Below, in pieces: positions 32,833-41,343 of a stretch of 64,000 bases of DNA; the stretch's first letter is position 1, and each line of letters opens with the position of its first letter. Both the position numbers and the translations under genes were made by a program. Under the pieces are notes generated by a model, which was given only the letters and a program-made list of their open reading frames with translations, made no database searches and had not been told where the DNA came from. The DNA is from WHSW01 sp963846565 (GTDB taxonomy: Bacteria > Actinomycetota > Thermoleophilia > Solirubrobacterales > 70-9). Location: assembly GCA_963846565.1 (NCBI GenBank), contig CAWJWL010000005.1, positions 372,001 to 436,000 of the forward strand, in the 5' to 3' direction.

Positions 32833-35778
32833 CTACGCCGCCAGGAGCTGCTCGCGTACCGCCGCGGTGAGCTCGACGTACTTGCCGCTCGCCTCCTCGT
32901 GGACCCAGAGGCGCCGGTCGCCGTCCGGTTCCGGGATCCCCTCGTCGCGAAGCGGGCCGGTGAGCGGCCGGTACCACGTCGTCACGGGAATCTCGTCGAC
33001 GACGCGGACGACGGCCGGGCGCTCGCTCGGCCGGAGCTTCGTCATCGCGCCCGAGAGATCGGCGGCGGCGACCTTGCGATCGCCGCGCAAGCTGACCGCC
33101 GCGACCGCGATCTCGGCGTCGCCGGCCGGGATCCCGTAGGCGACCGCGAGGTCGACGGCCCGCATGTCGCCGAGGGCGTCGACGATCGGCCGCGTTGCGA
33201 CGAAGCCGTCCGCCGTGCGGATCAGGGCGAGCACGGTGTCTACGAGCCAGAAATCGCCGTCCTCGTCGCGGCGGAAGAGGTCGCCGGTCTCGAGCCAGGC
33301 GTCGTTCGCCTCGAAGACGCCGCGCAGGGGGGCCGCCGTGAGGGCGGCGTCCGCGCTCGCGAGGAGCATCCCGGTCACCCCCGGGCCCGCCTCGATCGCG
33401 AGGCCGTTGTCGTCCAGGACCATCTCCGTCGTCGCCGGGTTGTAGGCGGCGATTCGCAGGTCGGCGCTGCCGGGAAGCGGGCGGCCCATCGCGCCCGGCT
33501 TCGAGCGGCCCAGGTTGACGAGGATCGCGCCGCCCTCGGTCGAGGCGTAGAACTCGACCACGCGCGCCGGGGCGAAGCGATGCTCGACCCGGCGCCAGAG
33601 CCCGCGGGGCATTCCCGAGCCCATGAAGAGGCGAATCGGGTGGTGGCGCTCACGCGGGTCCGGCGGCGCCTCGACGAGATCGTGGAGGAGCGTCCAGGTG
33701 TAGGTCCCGACGGTGACCCCATAGCGGCGGACCTCGTCCCAGAACGTAGTCGGGTCGAACGAGGAGGCCATCGCCAGACGGGTTCCACCGGCGATCGCCC
33801 CGCCGATGCTCATCAGGAGGCTCGACGGGTGGTGGATCGGGGTGACGCCGTAGACCGTGTCGGCGCTCGTCAACGCCGCCGAGGAGGCGGTGCCGAAGGC
33901 GGAGAGGGCCCAGCGGCCGTTCGAGATGCGGCTCGCGCGGGTGCGCTCCCCCTGGCCGGTGAAGACGATGAAGGCGAGGTCGTCCGCATGCCCCGGGTTC
34001 GGCCGATACCAGGCGGGCAGCTCGACCGCGGCGGGGTCGATCTGCTCCATGTCCGTGAGCGGCAGGCCGAGGTCGCGGATGTTGCCGCCGCCGCCGAGGA
34101 CGAAGGTGTGCACGGCTCCGAGATCGAGCCAGGTCGCCAGCTCGGCGTTCTCCGGGTCGGCGACGATCCGCTCGACCCCGCCGAGCTCGGTCTCGCGGCT
34201 CGGGTCGCCGTCGGGGCGCAGCATCACCGCGACCGCGCCGATGCGGCTGAGCGCCGCGATCACCGCGAGCGCGCTCGGCCGCGTGCCCATCAGCACCCCG
34301 ACGTGCTCACCCTGGCGGACGCCGAGCGAGATCAGCCCCCGGACGACGTTGTCGATCCGCTCGTTGACGGCCTGGCGGTCGTACGCGCGGTCCTCGAAGA
34401 GGAAGAACGGGGTGTGGGGCGAGTTGCGAGCCTGCTCGTCGAGGACGAGGCCGAGCGAGACCTGGGTCTCCGGGCTCATCCGCTCGAGCCGGGCGAGTCG
34501 CGGCAGCTGCGCGGTCATCTCACGGGAGATCTCGGTGATCCCACGGACCGTCCGCGAGGCGGCGCCGCCGAGGGCGCGGGCGAAGCCGACGCCGGCGCCG
34601 GCGGCGAGGCGGGCCCGCTCGCCGGTCCCGCCGCCCGCCTGCTCGCCGCCCTCCGGCTCCTCGCCCGGTCGCGAGACGAGCTCCGGCAGCTCGGCCTCGC
34701 CCGCACGCCAACGCGCCCATCCGGCGACCGTCGGCCAGGTGTTACGCGCCGCCGCGGAGCCGACGACGAGCCCGAAGTGCCCGGCGCGCAGCGCGACCTC
34801 GTAGACGTCGGCCCCCGGCGCTGCGCGGGTGATCGCGCGCACGCCCTCGGCGGGCGCGATCTCGTCGACCTCGCCGACGAAGCAGAGGACGGGGCACTCG
34901 ATGTCGGCGAGCGTCACCATCCGATCCTCGATCACGAAGCCGCCCGCGAGCATCCGGTTGTGGGCGACGAACTGCCGCATGAAGTCGGCGAGCGCGGGGC
35001 CCGGCCACGCGACCCAGCCCTCGCCGAGGAGGAAGCGCCGCTGACGCTCGCGCGGCAGGAGCGCCTCGCGGTCGTGGAGCTGGCGGACGAAGTCGAAGCG
35101 CTGCTGCAGCGACTTCACCGGGTCGAGCATGCGGAAGCCGGTGCGGCTCATCCAGGCCGGCACCGCGGCACGCGAGAAGACCTTTGCCAGCGCCTCGGCG
35201 CCCTGTGTCGCGACGCCCTCGGGCAGGCCGAGCGGAATGCCGCTGCGGATGTCGACCGGGCTGCCGAAGGTGATCAGGCTCGCGATTCCCTCCCCGCGGA
35301 GGAACGCGGCGGCCTGGTAGCAGAACATGCCGCCCTGGCTGTAGCCGGCGAGGTTGATGTCGCGCTCACCGATGTCGCGGACGTGCGCGACCGCCTCGGC
35401 GACGGCGACGACGTGGTCGGCGAGCGTGCGCTCGAGCCCGCCCTCCTCCTGGTCGGGAGAGCCGAAGTCGACGACCCAGGGCTGGACGCCGTTGTCACGC
35501 AGGATCGCCACCGCGCTGGTGGCCGGGGCGACGTCGTAGACGTCGGCCGCGAGCATCAGCGGCGGCACGAGGACGACGTGCGGAACGGTCGTCGGGTCGA
35601 CGTCTTCGTCGGGGAAGTAGCGGCGCAGGCGGTAGTTGGCGCCCTCGGCGGCGATCTCGAACGGGTACGGCTCCTCGCCGGTCTCGAGGCCGCCGAAACG
35701 CAGCACCTCGAGCGCGTTCTCGGCCGCGCTCGAGAGCCTCGAGACCTGCTTCGTGATCACCCTTGGCGAGAGGTCCAT
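32833..35778 (-). CDS. PhaC-like alpha/beta hydrolase fused to AMP-binding (acyl-CoA synthetase-like) domain
   Basis: A 981-residue two-domain protein. Residues 1-360 resemble PHA synthase: 'VPPLMLAADVYDVAP', 'YSQGG' with Ser about 147 where class III PhaC uses Cys, 'VGEVDEIAP' (Asp about 303) and 'RAGHFGLVVGSAA' (His about 333). A Gly/Glu-rich linker follows. Residues about 430-975 form an ANL-type domain with 'FEDRAYDRQAVNERIDNVV', 'YASTEGG' and 'LETGDLFRRDEDG'. The P-loop-like A3 motif is degenerate ('VFTGQGERTRASRIS' instead of TSGTTGxPK), and the usual A10 Lys near the end is replaced ('TTWYRPLTGPLR'). So adenylation is uncertain. A role in acyl transfer for storage or surface lipids is plausible. 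Confidence 0.8.
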   Translation of the reverse strand: MDLSPRVITKQVSRLSSAAENALEVLRFGGLETGEEPYPFEIAAEGANYRLRRYFPDEDVDPTTVPHVVLVPPLMLAADVYDVAPATSAVAILRDNGVQPWVVDFGSPDQEEGGLERTLADHVVAVAEAVAHVRDIGERDINLAGYSQGGMFCYQAAAFLRGEGIASLITFGSPVDIRSGIPLGLPEGVATQGAEALAKVFSRAAVPAWMSRTGFRMLDPVKSLQQRFDFVRQLHDREALLPRERQRRFLLGEGWVAWPGPALADFMRQFVAHNRMLAGGFVIEDRMVTLADIECPVLCFVGEVDEIAPAEGVRAITRAAPGADVYEVALRAGHFGLVVGSAAARNTWPTVAGWARWRAGEAELPELVSRPGEEPEGGEQAGGGTGERARLAAGAGVGFARALGGAASRTVRGITEISREMTAQLPRLARLERMSPETQVSLGLVLDEQARNSPHTPFFLFEDRAYDRQAVNERIDNVVRGLISLGVRQGEHVGVLMGTRPSALAVIAALSRIGAVAVMLRPDGDPSRETELGGVERIVADPENAELATWLDLGAVHTFVLGGGGNIRDLGLPLTDMEQIDPAAVELPAWYRPNPGHADDLAFIVFTGQGERTRASRISNGRWALSAFGTASSAALTSADTVYGVTPIHHPSSLLMSIGGAIAGGTRLAMASSFDPTTFWDEVRRYGVTVGTYTWTLLHDLVEAPPDPRERHHPIRLFMGSGMPRGLWRRVEHRFAPARVVEFYASTEGGAILVNLGRSKPGAMGRPLPGSADLRIAAYNPATTEMVLDDNGLAIEAGPGVTGMLLASADAALTAAPLRGVFEANDAWLETGDLFRRDEDGDFWLVDTVLALIRTADGFVATRPIVDALGDMRAVDLAVAYGIPAGDAEIAVAAVSLRGDRKVAAADLSGAMTKLRPSERPAVVRVVDEIPVTTWYRPLTGPLRDEGIPEPDGDRRLWVHEEASGKYVELTAAVREQLLAA

Positions 35779-35834
35779 GCGCGGCCAAGCCTATTGGCAA
35801 TACGATCGCCGGCGGACCAGGAGAGGAGCTACTT

Positions 35835-36944
35835 ATGCGGATGCGCGCGGCGGTACTGGAGGAGTTCGGTGAGCCCCTGGTGATCCAGGAGATCGACCTC
35901 GACGAGCCCAAGGACGACGAGGTGCTGGTTCGCTTGGTCGCATGCGGGGTCTGCCATACGGACCTGTACACGGCCTCGGGGGTCGATCCGTCCGGGTACG
36001 CCCCGACGGTGCTCGGGCACGAGGGCGCCGGGGTGGTCGAGAAGGTCGGCTCGGCGGTCGCTTCGCTGGCCCCGGGCGACCACGTGGTGACCCTCTTCAG
36101 CCCGCAGTGCGGCGAGTGCGTGCACTGCGTCGACGATCGCACCAACCTCTGCATGGCGATCCGGGAGCAGCAGGGCAAGGGCTACCTCCCCGACGGCACG
36201 ACCCGTCTGAAGCGCGACGGCGAGCAGATCCGCCACTTCATGGGCACTTCGACCTTCGCCGAGTACACGGTGATGCCGGAGATCGCGCTGGCGAAGGTGA
36301 GCCCAGAGGCGCCGCTGGAGGGCGCCGCCCTCTTTGCCTGCGGCCTCTCGACCGGGCTCGGGGCGGCGATGAACACTGCGAAGGTGAGCGAGGGCTCGAC
36401 CTGCGTCGTCTTCGGCGCCGGGATGGTCGGGCTCGGCGCCGTCGCCGGCTGCCGGCTCCAGGGGGCCGAGCGGATCATCGCGGTCGACCTCTCCGAGGAC
36501 CGGCTCGAGCTGGCGAAGGGACAGGGCGCAACCGAGGTGCGCAAGGGCGGCGACGACGTCGTCGACTGGGTGCTCTCCGAGACGCAGGGCTTCGGGGCCG
36601 ACTACACGTTCGAGGCCACCGGAAACGTCGCGGTGATGCGCCAGGCCGTGGAGTCCGCCCGCATGGGCTGGGGCTTGGCGACTATGGCCGGGGTTGCCGG
36701 CAAGGGCGAGACCCTCGACGTCATCCCGCGCTTCCTGATCACCGGCCGCCGCATCGCCGGCTCGTCGTTCGGCGGCGTCAAGGGCCGCGAGGGCGTGCCC
36801 AAGCTCGTCGATCGCTGGCTCGCGGGGGACATCGACGTCGACCCGTTCATCTCCCACCGGATCACGCTCGACGAGGTGAACAAGGGGTTCGAGCTGATGG
36901 AGGCCCAGGATGGGATCCGCTCCGTCATAGAGTTCGACGGATGA
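35835..36944 (+). CDS. Class-III-type zinc alcohol dehydrogenase (formaldehyde/thiol-adduct type)
   Basis: A 369-residue MDR enzyme. 'CGVCHTDLYTASG' and 'GHEGAGVVEKVG' provide the catalytic zinc site, and 'CGECVHCVDDRTNLC' the structural zinc. 'HFMGTSTFAEYTVMPEIALAKV' resembles the class III consensus, and the Rossmann loop is 'VFGAGMVGLGAV'. Actinobacterial relatives oxidise S-(hydroxymethyl)mycothiol or related thiol adducts, and the paired MBL gene (ATGA overlap) supports detoxification of formaldehyde or another aldehyde. The ATG follows a GAGAGGAG ribosome binding site. It diverges from the PhaC-fusion gene over 56 nt. Confidence 0.85.
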   Translation: MRMRAAVLEEFGEPLVIQEIDLDEPKDDEVLVRLVACGVCHTDLYTASGVDPSGYAPTVLGHEGAGVVEKVGSAVASLAPGDHVVTLFSPQCGECVHCVDDRTNLCMAIREQQGKGYLPDGTTRLKRDGEQIRHFMGTSTFAEYTVMPEIALAKVSPEAPLEGAALFACGLSTGLGAAMNTAKVSEGSTCVVFGAGMVGLGAVAGCRLQGAERIIAVDLSEDRLELAKGQGATEVRKGGDDVVDWVLSETQGFGADYTFEATGNVAVMRQAVESARMGWGLATMAGVAGKGETLDVIPRFLITGRRIAGSSFGGVKGREGVPKLVDRWLAGDIDVDPFISHRITLDEVNKGFELMEAQDGIRSVIEFDG

Positions 36945-37705
36945 TCCTCACCCGCGTAGAACAATCGGAGTGGCTCTCGAACGCCTACCTCGTCTTCGAC
37001 GAGCCGGGCGGCAACGGCGTGCTCGTCGACTCCAACACCGTGACCGACCCCCTGGTCGAGCTCGCCGAGCGCGAGGGGATCGACATCACGCACGTGATCC
37101 TCACGCACCACCACTACGACCACGTCGTCGGCGTGCGCAAGCTCGCGGACCGCGTCGGCGCGCCGATCTTCGCCCACCGCCTCACCGACGAGCTCATCGA
37201 CGACAAGGTCGACGAGACCTTCGAGGATGGTGCCACGATCGAGACGGGCGCCCTGTCGATTGTGGTCACCCACACGCCGGGCCACTGCGGCGACCACTGC
37301 GCGCTACGCCTCAACGACACCGACGTGCTCACGGCCGACGTCCTCTTCAAGGGCACGGTGGGCGGCACCAGAGCGCCGGGCGCAACGGGCTTCGAGGACC
37401 TGAAGAGCTCGGTGATGGAGAAGCTGATGAAGCTGCCGCCCGAGACCCGGGTCCACCCCGGCCACCGCGAGCCGACGACGATCGGCGCCGAGTGGGAGCA
37501 GAACCCGTTCGTCCGCATCTGGCGCGGCCTCGACCCCGAGGGATCCGAGCCCGTCACGATCGGGCCGGCCGACGCCGACGAGCGCGAGGAGGCGACGCTC
37601 ATCCTCTGGGCGCCCGACTATGACGGCGGCAACAAGGCCTGGGTCCGGCTCGGCGACGGCAGCGACGCGATCGTGGGCGGCTCCCAGGTGCGGCGCGGGG
37701 GCTGA
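36941..37705 (+). CDS. MBL-fold metallohydrolase (glyoxalase II-like)
   Basis: The 254-residue product has the MBL metal site 'THHHYDHVVGVRKL', 'HTPGHCGDHCAL' (His), 'LTADVLFKG' (Asp) and 'RVHPGHREPTTIG' (His), in the order seen in glyoxalase II. It overlaps the alcohol dehydrogenase stop by 4 nt. It probably hydrolyses the thioester made by the dehydrogenase, such as an S-formyl thiol, completing formaldehyde oxidation to formate. This pairing resembles the mycothiol system of other actinobacteria; the thiol partner is not proven here. Confidence 0.85.
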   Translation: MILTRVEQSEWLSNAYLVFDEPGGNGVLVDSNTVTDPLVELAEREGIDITHVILTHHHYDHVVGVRKLADRVGAPIFAHRLTDELIDDKVDETFEDGATIETGALSIVVTHTPGHCGDHCALRLNDTDVLTADVLFKGTVGGTRAPGATGFEDLKSSVMEKLMKLPPETRVHPGHREPTTIGAEWEQNPFVRIWRGLDPEGSEPVTIGPADADEREEATLILWAPDYDGGNKAWVRLGDGSDAIVGGSQVRRGG

Positions 37706-37721
37706 GGCCCGGCGCCTCCCC

Positions 37722-39008
37722 CTACTTCTTCTTCGCCTTGAACGTGACCTTGACGGCGGTCGTCGCAGCGGTCTGACCGAGGTCATCGAAGACCGTCCCG
37801 GTGATCGTCGCCTTGCCCTTCTTACCGGCCTTGGCCGCGGCCTTCAGCGCCTTGCGGCCCTTCTTCGGCACCTTGAGGGTGACCTTCGTCGGCACGCCTG
37901 GCGCGAGGGTCGCGCTGACGGCGCGGATCTTGAACTTCTTCGCCTTGCGGGCGGCGCCCTTGGGCGGCCGAGGCGCCTTGCCTTTGCCCTTGACGAGGAG
38001 AGACGCGTTCTCATTCGTGCACGTGGCCGTCACGGATATCGCCGCAAAGGACTTCGCCTTCAGGTTCGGGCCGAGGCTGCAAGCTGGCGCGTTGAGCGGC
38101 TGCCAACTCGCGCTGCCCACGCGGAAGTTCGGCGTCGTGTTCTTCGTCAGCGGCGCTACCCCCAGATCGAGCCCCGTCGTCCCGGCGACGAACAGGTTCG
38201 AGAAGGAGTCCGTCGGGTCGGCGCGGACAAATGCCATCCGGTCGCCGCTCGGCGAGATGGCAGGTTCGCCCGTCGAGCTGGGCACCGGACTGATCAGCGT
38301 CGTCGGTTCGCCGCCGTTCACGCCCACCACCATGAGAGAGGAGTTCCCCGCGTTGTAGCGGCTGAAGATGACCCTGGTGCCATCCGGGGTGAAGTCCGCG
38401 GAGCCGTCGGCGAACGTGGTGTCCTTCGGCGTCAGCTCGCGCTTCTGCGAGCCGTCGGCGTTCATGATCGTGAGTCCCGGAAACGCTGTGGTGACCAGTT
38501 GGCTGTAGACGATCTTCGAGCCGTCCGGGGAGACCGCCGGGTTGGAGCCCGTTCCGGGGCCGGACGTGAGCTGGGTTTGGCCGCTCCCGTCGCCGTTCAT
38601 GATCCAGATCTGGGTGCCGGGCCCGGTCATGCTCCGCTCGAAGACGATCCTGCCGTCCGCGGCGAAAGCCGGCAGCCGGTCGGAGGAGTTCGGGCCGCTG
38701 GTCGTCAGCTGCGTTCCGCCAGTCCCATCGGCCTTCATCACCCAGATCGCCCCTTCGCGGACGAATGCGATCCGCTCGCCATCGGCGGAGTACGACGGGT
38801 ACCGCTCCTGCTCCGCCGAGGTCGTCAGCTGTACCCCCGCGCCGGTGCGCGGATCAAGCAAGAAGATGTCGACATTGCCGTTGGGCAGCTGAGGCGAACC
38901 ACCCTCGTACGCGATCATGCCTTCCGCCCCTGGAAACGCTCCTTGGGCGGATGCCGTCAGTGCCAGCGAGGCGGTCGCCAGGGCCCCCGCGATCCTCGTC
39001 CAGCGCAT
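37722..39008 (-). CDS. Exported TolB-like PD40 beta-propeller protein (copy 2)
   Basis: A 428-residue protein with signal peptide 'IAGALATASLALTASAQGAF'. Several PD40 repeats follow: 'YPSYSADGERIAFV', 'PAFAADGRIVFE', 'NPAVSPDGSKIVYS', 'SADFTPDGTRVIFS', 'EPAISPSGDRMAFV'. After 'WQPLNAPACSLG' comes an Ig-like, Lys-rich C-terminal domain with 'LKVPKKGRKALKAAAKAGKK'. It is a paralogue of the gene 9 nt upstream, which it resembles end to end. TolB-like propellers bind protein or polysaccharide, and the Lys-rich tail could attach it to anionic wall polymers. Confidence 0.83.
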   Translation of the reverse strand: MRWTRIAGALATASLALTASAQGAFPGAEGMIAYEGGSPQLPNGNVDIFLLDPRTGAGVQLTTSAEQERYPSYSADGERIAFVREGAIWVMKADGTGGTQLTTSGPNSSDRLPAFAADGRIVFERSMTGPGTQIWIMNGDGSGQTQLTSGPGTGSNPAVSPDGSKIVYSQLVTTAFPGLTIMNADGSQKRELTPKDTTFADGSADFTPDGTRVIFSRYNAGNSSLMVVGVNGGEPTTLISPVPSSTGEPAISPSGDRMAFVRADPTDSFSNLFVAGTTGLDLGVAPLTKNTTPNFRVGSASWQPLNAPACSLGPNLKAKSFAAISVTATCTNENASLLVKGKGKAPRPPKGAARKAKKFKIRAVSATLAPGVPTKVTLKVPKKGRKALKAAAKAGKKGKATITGTVFDDLGQTAATTAVKVTFKAKKK

Positions 39009-39016
39009 TCTCTGCC

Positions 39017-40360
39017 CTAACCCTTCTTCTTCGTCTTGAATTTGACGGCGACCGAGTCGGTCGCCGAGAGACCGAGGTCGTCGGTGAACGTGGCCGTGAT
39101 CGTCGCCTTGCCCTTCTTGCCGGCCTTGGCCGCCTTCTTCAGCGCCTTCTTCCCCTTTTTCGGGATCGCGAGAGTGACCGTCGTCGGGGTCCCGGCGGGG
39201 ACCGTCGCGGTAACCGGCGCGATCTTGAACTTCGTCGCCTTTCGCGCGCCGGGACGGTGCGGCGCCTTCGGCGCCTTGCCCGAGCCCTGGGCGACGACGC
39301 GCACGTTCTCGTTTGTGCATGAGACCGGGATCGAAACTCGGGCGCGGGACTTGGTGACGATGTCGGCACCCAGGGTGCAGATGGGCGGATTGAGCGGCTG
39401 CCAGGTCGGCTCCTCGACCAACCCGGGCGGTGTCGAGGAGGTGAGGGGCCTCAGCCCCGAGTCCACGCCGTTTGAGCCTGCGATGAGGATCTTCGAGTCG
39501 CCGATGCCGAAGTCCAGCCGATCGAACGCGATCTGGGTTCCCTCCGGAGAAAAGACCGGATCCCCATCGCCGGTGAGCGGCGTCGGCTGGGTCGTGAGCG
39601 GCGCGGCCCCTGCCCCGTTGGCACCCATGGCCATGACGACGTCCGACACGCCGTCGTACCGGGTGAACACGATCCTCTTTCCGTCCGGCGAGTAGTCGGG
39701 CGCACCGTCAACGTTCGGTCCGTTCGACGGGGTGAGAGCCGCCTGTCCGGTCCCGTCGACGTTGATCACCGAGATTCCCCGAAAACCGGCGGCCCCATTC
39801 GTGAACGTGTACGCGATCCGGGCGCCGTCGGGGGAGGGGGCGGGGTCCGAAGCCTCGTCGGCGTTTGGGCCCGGGACCGTGATCGCCGCCTCTCCGCTGC
39901 CGTTGACGTTGATTCGCCAGAGCTGCGTATTGCCCGTGCCCGTATCGGTACGCGCGAACACGATCTGTCCGCTGCGGGTGAACGCCGGAGCGCCATCGGT
40001 GGTGGTCGCGGAGCTGGTCGTGAGCTGGACTGGATTGCTCCCATTCGCGTTCATGACCCAGATCTGCCCGGTGCTCCCGCCGAAGGTGTGGACGTAGGCG
40101 ATCTTCTCGCCGTCCGCGGAGTACGCCGGATCCGTCTCGTCCTGGGCCGTGCTCCTCAGCGGTACCTTGCCGGCGCCGCTCGGATCGGACGCGACGATGT
40201 CACTCGAGCCCGTGGGTCCCGAATCCTCCGCGTAGGCGATCTTGCCATTGGCGCCCGGGAAGGCAGCCATCGCCGTCCCGGTGGCACCCAGCAACATCAC
40301 CAGCGCCGACGAAACGATCAGCTGCAGCACCCGATTCCGCACCCCGCCCTCCTCGCGCAT
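39017..40360 (-). CDS. Exported TolB-like PD40 beta-propeller protein (copy 1)
   Basis: A 447-residue paralogue of the downstream gene. A signal peptide ('LQLIVSSALVMLLGATGTAM') is followed by 'FPGANGKIAYAEDSG' and PD40 repeats such as 'DPAYSADGEKIAYV', 'PAFTRSGQIVFAR', 'DPAPSPDGARIAYT', 'APDYSPDGKRIVFT', 'DPVFSPEGTQIAFD'. It ends with a Lys-rich domain containing 'PKKGKKALKKAAKAGKKGKA'. The start may be the ATG at 40360 or a GTG a few codons later. Tandem, same-strand arrangement with a 9-nt gap indicates duplication and co-expression. Confidence 0.83.
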   Translation of the reverse strand: MREEGGVRNRVLQLIVSSALVMLLGATGTAMAAFPGANGKIAYAEDSGPTGSSDIVASDPSGAGKVPLRSTAQDETDPAYSADGEKIAYVHTFGGSTGQIWVMNANGSNPVQLTTSSATTTDGAPAFTRSGQIVFARTDTGTGNTQLWRINVNGSGEAAITVPGPNADEASDPAPSPDGARIAYTFTNGAAGFRGISVINVDGTGQAALTPSNGPNVDGAPDYSPDGKRIVFTRYDGVSDVVMAMGANGAGAAPLTTQPTPLTGDGDPVFSPEGTQIAFDRLDFGIGDSKILIAGSNGVDSGLRPLTSSTPPGLVEEPTWQPLNPPICTLGADIVTKSRARVSIPVSCTNENVRVVAQGSGKAPKAPHRPGARKATKFKIAPVTATVPAGTPTTVTLAIPKKGKKALKKAAKAGKKGKATITATFTDDLGLSATDSVAVKFKTKKKG

Positions 40361-40590
40361 CGAAGCCTCGACCTCCGCACAGTCTAGCTCGGGCGGGTCA
40401 GGCGCACGACAGTGGTAGCGCTGAATTGCTCACGTCCCCCACCCCCGGCCGCTACCGCTTCTTCTTCTTCGAGACCACCGCGCCGCCCGCCGCAGCCAAC
40501 GCCAGTCGCTTCCTCACCCGCATGTCTCCCATCCCCCAACCCACCCGGTACCCCGACCGGCCTGTGGCGCTCACCGTATACCGTGATCGC

Positions 40591-41343
40591 GTGGACCTCG
40601 GACTCGCCGGCAGGGTCGCCCTCGTCATGGGCGCGAGCAAGGGCATCGGGCTCGGCATCGCGACGGCGCTTGCACGTGAGGGCGCGCGCGTCGCAATCGC
40701 GAGCCGCTCGCGAGAGAACCTGGAGCGCGCCGCTGCGAGGATCGCCGGCGAGGCGGTGCCGTTCGTCGCCGACACCTCCGACCTCGATGGGTTGCGCGCG
40801 CTACCGGCCGAGGTAGAGGATGCTCTCGGCCCCGTCGAGATCCTCGTCACGAACACCGGCGGGCCGCCGGTCGGGCCGGCGCTCGACGCCGACCTCGACG
40901 AGTGGCGAAGCGCGTACGAGAACCTGATCCTCGCGCCCCGGGTCCTGATCGAGGCTGTCGTTCCCGGCATGCGGGAGCGGAGCTGGGGGCGGATCGTCAA
41001 CGTCGGCTCGAGCTCAACCCGCGAGCCGATCCCGGGGCTGGCGCTTTCGAACTCGCACAGGCCGGGCCTGATCGGCTTTCTGAAGACCCTTGCCCGCGAG
41101 GTGGCGGCCGACGGAGTGACCGTCAACGACGTCTCCACGGGACGCTTTGCGACCGACCGGCTGGCGGCCAACTGGGGTGGCTGGGAGAAGATGCGCGAGG
41201 GCGCGGCGGCCGATGTGCCGGCACAGCGACTCGGCGAGCCGGCGGAGTACGGCGACCTGGTCGCCTTCCTCGCCTCCGAGCGGGCGGGCTACATCACCGC
41301 GACCTCGATCCCGATCGACGGCGGCCTCCTCCGCTCGGTCTAG
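40591..41343 (+). CDS. SDR-family oxidoreductase, atypical active site
   Basis: A 250-residue short-chain dehydrogenase. 'VALVMGASKGIGLGIATAL' is the TGxxxGxG-type cofactor loop, 'VTNTGGP' replaces NNAG, and 'IVNVGSSSTREP' holds the Ser region. The usual YxxxK is absent: the segment is 'ALSNSHRPGLIGFLKTLA', with Ser/Asn in place of Tyr and no Lys. A known SDR subgroup has this change, and its catalytic mode is unknown. The C-terminal 'TSIPIDGGLLRSV' is normal. GTG start at 40591; its stop is immediately followed by the convergent lgt stop. Confidence 0.8.
   Translation: MDLGLAGRVALVMGASKGIGLGIATALAREGARVAIASRSRENLERAAARIAGEAVPFVADTSDLDGLRALPAEVEDALGPVEILVTNTGGPPVGPALDADLDEWRSAYENLILAPRVLIEAVVPGMRERSWGRIVNVGSSSTREPIPGLALSNSHRPGLIGFLKTLAREVAADGVTVNDVSTGRFATDRLAANWGGWEKMREGAAADVPAQRLGEPAEYGDLVAFLASERAGYITATSIPIDGGLLRSV

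Noticed and set aside
32899..35883. A 994-codon plus-strand open frame
   Set aside because: It lies opposite the 981-residue PhaC/ANL fusion. It is rich in Arg, Asp, Glu and Gly with no domain, as expected for antisense frames in high-GC codon-biased DNA.
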